This document shows, one piece after another, positions 48,542 through 52,058 of a DNA stretch of 52,058 nt. This stretch comes from Burkholderiales bacterium. Lineage in GTDB: Bacteria > Pseudomonadota > Gammaproteobacteria > Burkholderiales > SG8-39. Under the pieces are notes generated by a model, which worked only from the letters and a program-made list of their open reading frames with translations, searched no databases and had not been told where the DNA came from. How positions within the stretch are numbered: position 1 is the first letter of the stretch; the number at the start of each line of letters is the position of its first letter. The position numbers and the translations under genes are program-made. The stretch lies in NCBI GenBank assembly GCA_020848075.1, contig JADLAV010000065.1, forward strand, positions 1 to 52,058, written 5' to 3'.

Positions 48542-50131
48542 TCAGCGCTGCGCGCGCCGCTGCGCGCGGCGCAAGAGCGGCTGCGAGATGTACTGCTGCC
48601 GGAAGGTCTCGAAGGGCACCTTGTCCGAGGCCTCGATCGCGCGCTGCTCGGCGAGCGACGCCGCCGCCATCCGCTCGAAGCGCTGCTCGACCTCGGGCGC
48701 AAGCGGCAAGCCCTGGAAATAGGGGCGGTGCGCGAGCGACTGCGCGAGCGCGAAGCACGTATAGCTGTCCCCGTGGTTCTCCGTGATCGCCTGCAGGACG
48801 CGCGCCGAGGGCAGGATGGAGGGGTCCCGCAGCGCCGTTTCGGCGGCGGCGAGGGCATCGCGGTGCGCGCTGCCGCCGCGCGCGGCATCGAGCGCCTTCG
48901 CAATCGGCGCGAGCTCGCCGAGGAGCGAGCGCCCCCAGTCGGCGAGGAGCACGTCGTCACCGTTCCGCTCGAGGTAGAGTTGCGGATCGCGGCCGCGCTC
49001 CGCCACGTTGCGCAGGTTGCCGGTGAGGGCCGCGTTCTCCTGCGGCGAGTCGGGCGGGCTCTCGCTCAGCGCGCAGTGGACCAGGAACACGTCGAGGAAG
49101 TGCATCGTCGCCGCGGCGATGCCGACCGGGAGGAACGGATCGAGGTCCATCAGCCGCACCTCGACGTATTCCACGCCGCGCTCGCCGAGCGCATGCAGCG
49201 GCCGCTCGCCCGACCGGATCGTGCGCTTGGGCCGGATGGTCCCGTAGAACTCGTTCTCGATCTGCAGCAGGCTCGTGGCGAGCTGGCGGTACTCCTCGCC
49301 CTCGCGGATGCCGATCGCCTCGTAGGGCGGGTAGGGCCGCGTGAGCGCGTTGTGGAGCGACGCGCCGTAGCTCTCCAGGCTGTTGTAGCTCACCCCGAGC
49401 GCCGACTGCGCGTCGCTCTGGTAGCCGAGCGGGCCCATGCGAAGCGACGTGCCGTAGGGCAGGTACATCGTGCCCGGCGCGAGCACCTGCAGCCGGTGCG
49501 GGCGGCCGGCGACGAAGCTCGAGCACACCGCCGGCGAGGCGCCGAAGAGATACAGGGGCAGCCACGAATGCCGTCGGAAGTTGCGGATCAGCGCGAAGTA
49601 GGCGTCGTTGCGGTGGTTCTTCGCGTCGCCGCGCTGCCCGTCGTTGCGGCGCAGGAGCGGCCAGGCCGCCTCCGGCAGCGAGAAGTTGTAGTGGATGCCC
49701 GAGATCGTCTGCATCCGCCGGCCGTAGCGATGGCTTAAACCCATCCGGTACACCGTCTTCGCGCGGCCGACGTTGGAGCTGCCGTACTGGCCGAGCGGGA
49801 TCTCGTTCTCCTGCGGCAGGCCGCACGGCATGCTCGCGCACCACAGCAGCTCGTCGCCGATGTGTCGGTAGACGAACTGGTGGATCTGCGTGAGCTCTTC
49901 GAGGCACGACGCCGCGTCGGCGTGCACGCCGGTGATCAGCTCGAGCTGCGCCTCGCTGAAGTCCGTGGTGATGTGCGGATGGGTGAGCGCCGATCCGAGC
50001 CCCGCCGGGTGCGGCGTGAGCGCGAGCTGGCCGTCGTCCCGCACGCGCAGGCTCTCCTTCTCGATGCCGCGCCGGATGCCCCGGAGCGCCTCGGGCGTGA
50101 GCGCGCGCAATCGTGCCAGCAGATCGGTCAA
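48542..50131 (-). CDS. gshA: Glutamate--cysteine ligase (proteobacterial type)
   Basis: First and rate-limiting step of glutathione synthesis. It has 529 residues (E. coli GshA has 518). RGIEKESLRVRDDGQLALTPHPAGLGSALTHPHITTDFSEAQLELITG is the diagnostic N-terminus, with Glu residues that bind metal. WCASMPCGLPQENEIPLGQYG, GIHYNFSLPE and GVEYVEVRLMDLDPFLPVGI follow. The C-terminus ends in Arg/Ala-rich RRAQRRAQR. Complete and normal length. No gshB is visible nearby. Confidence 0.96.
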   Translation of the reverse strand: MTDLLARLRALTPEALRGIRRGIEKESLRVRDDGQLALTPHPAGLGSALTHPHITTDFSEAQLELITGVHADAASCLEELTQIHQFVYRHIGDELLWCASMPCGLPQENEIPLGQYGSSNVGRAKTVYRMGLSHRYGRRMQTISGIHYNFSLPEAAWPLLRRNDGQRGDAKNHRNDAYFALIRNFRRHSWLPLYLFGASPAVCSSFVAGRPHRLQVLAPGTMYLPYGTSLRMGPLGYQSDAQSALGVSYNSLESYGASLHNALTRPYPPYEAIGIREGEEYRQLATSLLQIENEFYGTIRPKRTIRSGERPLHALGERGVEYVEVRLMDLDPFLPVGIAAATMHFLDVFLVHCALSESPPDSPQENAALTGNLRNVAERGRDPQLYLERNGDDVLLADWGRSLLGELAPIAKALDAARGGSAHRDALAAAETALRDPSILPSARVLQAITENHGDSYTCFALAQSLAHRPYFQGLPLAPEVEQRFERMAAASLAEQRAIEASDKVPFETFRQQYISQPLLRRAQRRAQR

Positions 50132-50200
50132 GCGAAGTCCTCCTCGCGCGTAATGGAACCACTGGTTCCGCCACCCCGGGGACCGTCGAAGGGATGGACT

Positions 50201-50267
50201 CCCCTCTCGTTATCGCATCGTGTGCGCCAGCGTGGGAACGGGTTTCAACCGGCTCACACGAGAGGGG
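50201..50267. repeat. Ten-bp inverted repeat before an IS110-like remnant
   Basis: CCCCTCTCGT (50201-50210) and ACGAGAGGGG (50258-50267) are perfect inverted arms, 47 bases apart. The right arm doubles as the ribosome-binding site of the transposase-like fragment. The segment could fold as a structured non-coding end of the former element. Confidence 0.5.
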
Positions 50268-50272
50268 ACAGC

Positions 50273-50352
50273 ATGAAGCTTAAGGCCGCGGGTCTGGGTT
50301 TGGCAAAGAGTGCGTTTCAGGCGCACGGGGCCGACGCGCCCCGAAAACCCTC
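50273..50352 (+). pseudogene. N-terminal fragment of an IS110-family transposase
   Basis: The ATG at 50273, after GAGGGG, encodes MKLKAAGLGLAKSAFQAHGA. It closely follows the IS110/IS1111 transposase opening (MKITTIGIDLAKxxFQVHGVD), but the first catalytic Asp (GIDLAK) is changed to Gly (GLGLAK). Similarity stops after about 25 residues, and the frame ends at 50464 after a partial dispersed repeat (50411-50448). It is a decayed end of an insertion sequence, not a working transposase. Confidence 0.5.
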
Positions 50353-50410
50353 GACGAGGTCGTGGGTGTCCATCGAGAGGATCCAGCGAGCCGTCGATTG
50401 CGCGCGCACC

Positions 50411-50448
50411 GGATCCCCGCCCCCGCTCAAAGCGCTCGGGGGTGACGG
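50411..50448. repeat. Short derivative of the dispersed hairpin repeat
   Basis: GGATCCCCGCCCCCG ... CGGGGGTGACGG is one hairpin of the 139-bp family, located inside the IS110-like remnant. It suggests that the two repeat types met by insertion or deletion here. Confidence 0.45.
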
Positions 50449-50473
50449 CCTTGCAAGAGGGTGACGGGCTGCC

Positions 50474-51112
50474 TCAGCGCCTGCGCCGGCGCGAGGTCGC
50501 CAGACCGGCGAGGCCGAGGCCGAGAAGTGCGAGCGTCGCAGGCTCGGGGACGCCGTTCGACTGGCGCTCGCCGTCCAGCTGCAACCATGTCGAATGGTTG
50601 TAGCCCCAGACGAGATAATTATCCGTGACGGTGTAAGCGATCAGATTCGTGCCCACGTTCAAATTGGGCAACAAATCTGCGACGGTATTGTTGTTCGCAG
50701 AGCCGTTGGTGTCGTTGATCACCATGGCGCCGTTGACATAGACAGTGCAGTCGTCGTCGCAACCGACGGTCAAGGAGGCAGCCGAGAGCGCGCCGAGCGT
50801 GAACGTCTTGCGGATCCAGATCTGCGTCTCCGTCTCCGAGTACTGTCCGCCCAAACTCCAGATGCCCTTCGCGCCCACCCAAGGGGGAATTACGTCATAG
50901 AGCTCCGTGGCGTCCTGCCAGCTCGAATCGTCGAACGCGGGATTGGTGTACCAGTCGCTGCCCGATTGAGCGACGGGCGTGACTTTCCACGTCGCATTCG
51001 TCTGGAGGAGCACGCTAGCTTGCGCTGCACCCGACGCTGCGAGCAGAACCAAAGCGGCGAGCGACGTGGCCCGCAAGGGTTGCAGGAACTGACTCGACTT
51101 GAGCGCCCACAT
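50474..51112 (-). CDS. Secreted PEP-CTERM protein with a galactose-binding-like domain
   Basis: 212 residues from ATG 51112, which follows GGAGGAG. The signal peptide is about residues 1-33 (LAALVLLAASGAAQAS). The middle (about 35-185, SSWQDATELYDV, ETQIWIRKTFTLG, VGCDDDCTVYVNGAMVIN, NLIAYTVTDNY) has the sequence rhythm of a jelly-roll carbohydrate-binding domain. The C-terminus is a textbook PEP-CTERM sorting signal: VPEPATLALLGLGLAGLATS, then RRRRR. It should be cleaved and anchored or released by an exosortase, with a link to exopolysaccharide or floc formation. No exosortase gene is in the window. Confidence 0.92.
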   Translation of the reverse strand: MWALKSSQFLQPLRATSLAALVLLAASGAAQASVLLQTNATWKVTPVAQSGSDWYTNPAFDDSSWQDATELYDVIPPWVGAKGIWSLGGQYSETETQIWIRKTFTLGALSAASLTVGCDDDCTVYVNGAMVINDTNGSANNNTVADLLPNLNVGTNLIAYTVTDNYLVWGYNHSTWLQLDGERQSNGVPEPATLALLGLGLAGLATSRRRRR

Positions 51113-51445
51113 ATGGATCTCCTCCCTCACTTGGACCCCTTTGAGCGCAGTGACGCACGTTTCGTGCCGCATCCGAGCTTATGCGTCAAAACAATCGCTT
51201 GCGCGCGATGGCGGGGATCGGCCGCAATCGAGTGTAAGAAATATCGGCGGCTCGCACCGTGTCCGACGCGTGCGCCATTGATCGGGAAAAAACTCTGGAA
51301 GCTCGTCAAATCCAGCGACCGAATTGCCCCGGCGTCGCTCCCGCCGGGTGGTTCCGCGTACCGACCTGCTACGCTTGAACGCCGGTCGTCGCTCGGAACG
51401 GTCAGCGCCGGGCGCCGAGCGACCACACACGCACGCGAGCCGGAG
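51113..51445. other. Intergenic stretch without a recognisable gene
   Basis: About 330 bases upstream of the PEP-CTERM gene, somewhat richer in AT than the genes around it. Promoters for both neighbours probably lie here, but no convincing boxes were found. Confidence 0.35.
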
Positions 51446-51637
51446 TTGAAGAAGACGGGCGAACTACTGCCTGACCACGAGGGCCTGCGCCGCGCGGTGC
51501 AGTGGCTCGCCGAGCAGCCCGTCCGCGACGCGCGGACGATCGACGAAGCATGCCGGCGCTTCGATCTCTCGCCGCTCGACGAGGATTTCCTCCTGCGGCA
51601 CTTCCTCGTGCACCGCGAGAACGAACCCAGGCCCTGA
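51446..51637 (+). CDS. Small conserved-looking hypothetical protein
   Basis: Candidate 63-residue protein starting at TTG 51446: KKTGELLPDHEGLRRAVQWLAEQ, then PVRDARTIDEACRRFDLSPLDEDFLLRHFLVHRE. It has a compact helical pattern with balanced charge, unlike the Arg-rich shadow frames nearby. I recall similar short proteins in betaproteobacteria, without a known function. There is no ATG or GTG in frame upstream, and GGAG lies too close to the TTG, so the start is uncertain. Confidence 0.5.
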   Translation: MKKTGELLPDHEGLRRAVQWLAEQPVRDARTIDEACRRFDLSPLDEDFLLRHFLVHRENEPRP

Positions 51638-51931
51638 CCGGCGGCCGCGCGCCACCGCCCGCGCGGGCGTGCCCAGGTGCTCCCCGCACCCGGTCGAGCA
51701 GCGTCGGCCACCCCCGACAAACCGCGCGAGCCGCTGCGCACGAGTGCACAAGCGCTTCGAGTTTTCACCCTCAACGCCTTGCTGCTACGCAATATTCCAC
51801 TAACGTACTATCAACGGAATCAATCGCAACCATCTGAAAAGACAGCTTGCTATATCCGAGGTCAGTCTATATATTTGGATGGTGCGTCGCAGCATTCGCG
51901 GCGCGGCAAGTGAATGGCAGGAGATCGAGCG
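51638..51931. other. Gene-free, partly AT-rich stretch
   Basis: Bases 51780-51890 are clearly richer in AT than the rest of the window (ACGCAATATTCC, GTCTATATATTTGG). This fits a promoter region or imported DNA ahead of the small ORFs at the edge. No gene or repeat copy was recognised. Confidence 0.4.
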
Positions 51932-51997
51932 ATGAACCTAGACACGGCAGTTGACGGCGCCGTTCTCGCCGGAGACCCTTGCGGGCAGTGCGTTTGA
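51932..51997 (+). CDS. 21-residue ORF with a good ribosome-binding site
   Basis: ATG 51932 is 7 bases after AGGAG and encodes MNLDTAVDGAVLAGDPCGQC plus one Val before the stop. It ends 22 bases before another well-initiated ORF, so it could be a leader peptide or the remnant of a frameshifted gene. The product is not recognised. Confidence 0.35.
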   Translation: MNLDTAVDGAVLAGDPCGQCV

Positions 51998-52019
51998 GTC
52001 CGATAGCGGAGGCCACCCG

Positions 52020-52058
52020 ATGGGTGAGGCGAGATTGCGCCGTAAAAACATGGAATTG
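52020..52058 (+). CDS. 5' end of a gene running off the window
   Basis: ATG 52020 follows GGAGG (52008-52012) at 7 bases and encodes MGEARLRRKNMEL before the sequence ends. The basic N-terminus resembles those of several small hypothetical families, but too little is visible to name it. Confidence 0.5.
   Translation, partial: MGEARLRRKNMEL

Overview
The window is a GC-rich chromosomal segment that looks like a betaproteobacterium (Burkholderiales/Nitrosomonadales-like), probably a facultative or obligate autotroph. The pointers are the hrcA - hemH - grpE - dnaK - dnaJ neighbourhood, thrS-infC-rpmI-rplT-pheS-pheT-ihfA followed by a MerR gene, a proteobacterial-type gshA, a PEP-CTERM protein, and a red-type (form IC/ID) RuBisCO with CbbX and CbbR. 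The assignment is inferred from gene content and order only.

Layout. 1-8.8 kb: a branched-chain amino-acid type binding protein, the heat-shock operon grpE-dnaK-dnaJ (minus strand, with a sigma-32-like promoter), a hemerythrin-domain protein, a small membrane protein, ferrochelatase and HrcA. 8.8-11.5 kb: nadK and recN, divergent from hrcA. 11.6-20.1 kb: tRNA-Val(GAC), a translation superoperon (thrS, infC with an AUC start, rpmI, rplT, pheS, pheT, ihfA, MerR) and tRNA-Pro(GGG). 20.3-22.1 kb: a PIN toxin-antitoxin pair and a ketopantoate-reductase-like gene. 22.4-25.7 kb: a 139-bp MITE-like element, then a two-gene operon in which a cystathionine-lyase-type PLP enzyme is fused to two NifU-like domains and overlaps an ATP-grasp ligase. 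This operon is the least conventional system in the window.

25.7-32.5 kb is a six-gene minus-strand operon for a branched-chain amino-acid type ABC transporter with an embedded acyl-CoA synthetase. Upstream of it lies an arsenosugar-type cluster: ArsR-rhodanese, radical SAM ArsS and two ArsS-associated glycosyltransferases. Across an operator-like palindrome, a divergent plus-strand cluster encodes a VTT/TVP38-rhodanese fusion, a SHOCT protein, a pentahaem cytochrome c and a mercuric-reductase-like flavoprotein. 40.1-44.2 kb: cbbX, cbbS and cbbL, with divergent cbbR. 44.4-52 kb: aroE, a helical-repeat hypothetical gene, an acyl-CoA dehydrogenase with an altered catalytic motif, an SRPBCC protein, gshA, an IS110-like remnant, a PEP-CTERM protein and two small or partial ORFs.

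Three families of non-coding repeats punctuate the segment. They are clustered CCCCTCC...GGAGGGG hairpins (15.3, 19.8 and 39.9 kb), a 139-bp MITE-like element (22.4 and 45.3 kb) with shorter derivatives, and local tandem arrays. No CRISPR array, rRNA or intact transposase gene was seen. Functions come from reading protein motifs and gene order; no database search was run.
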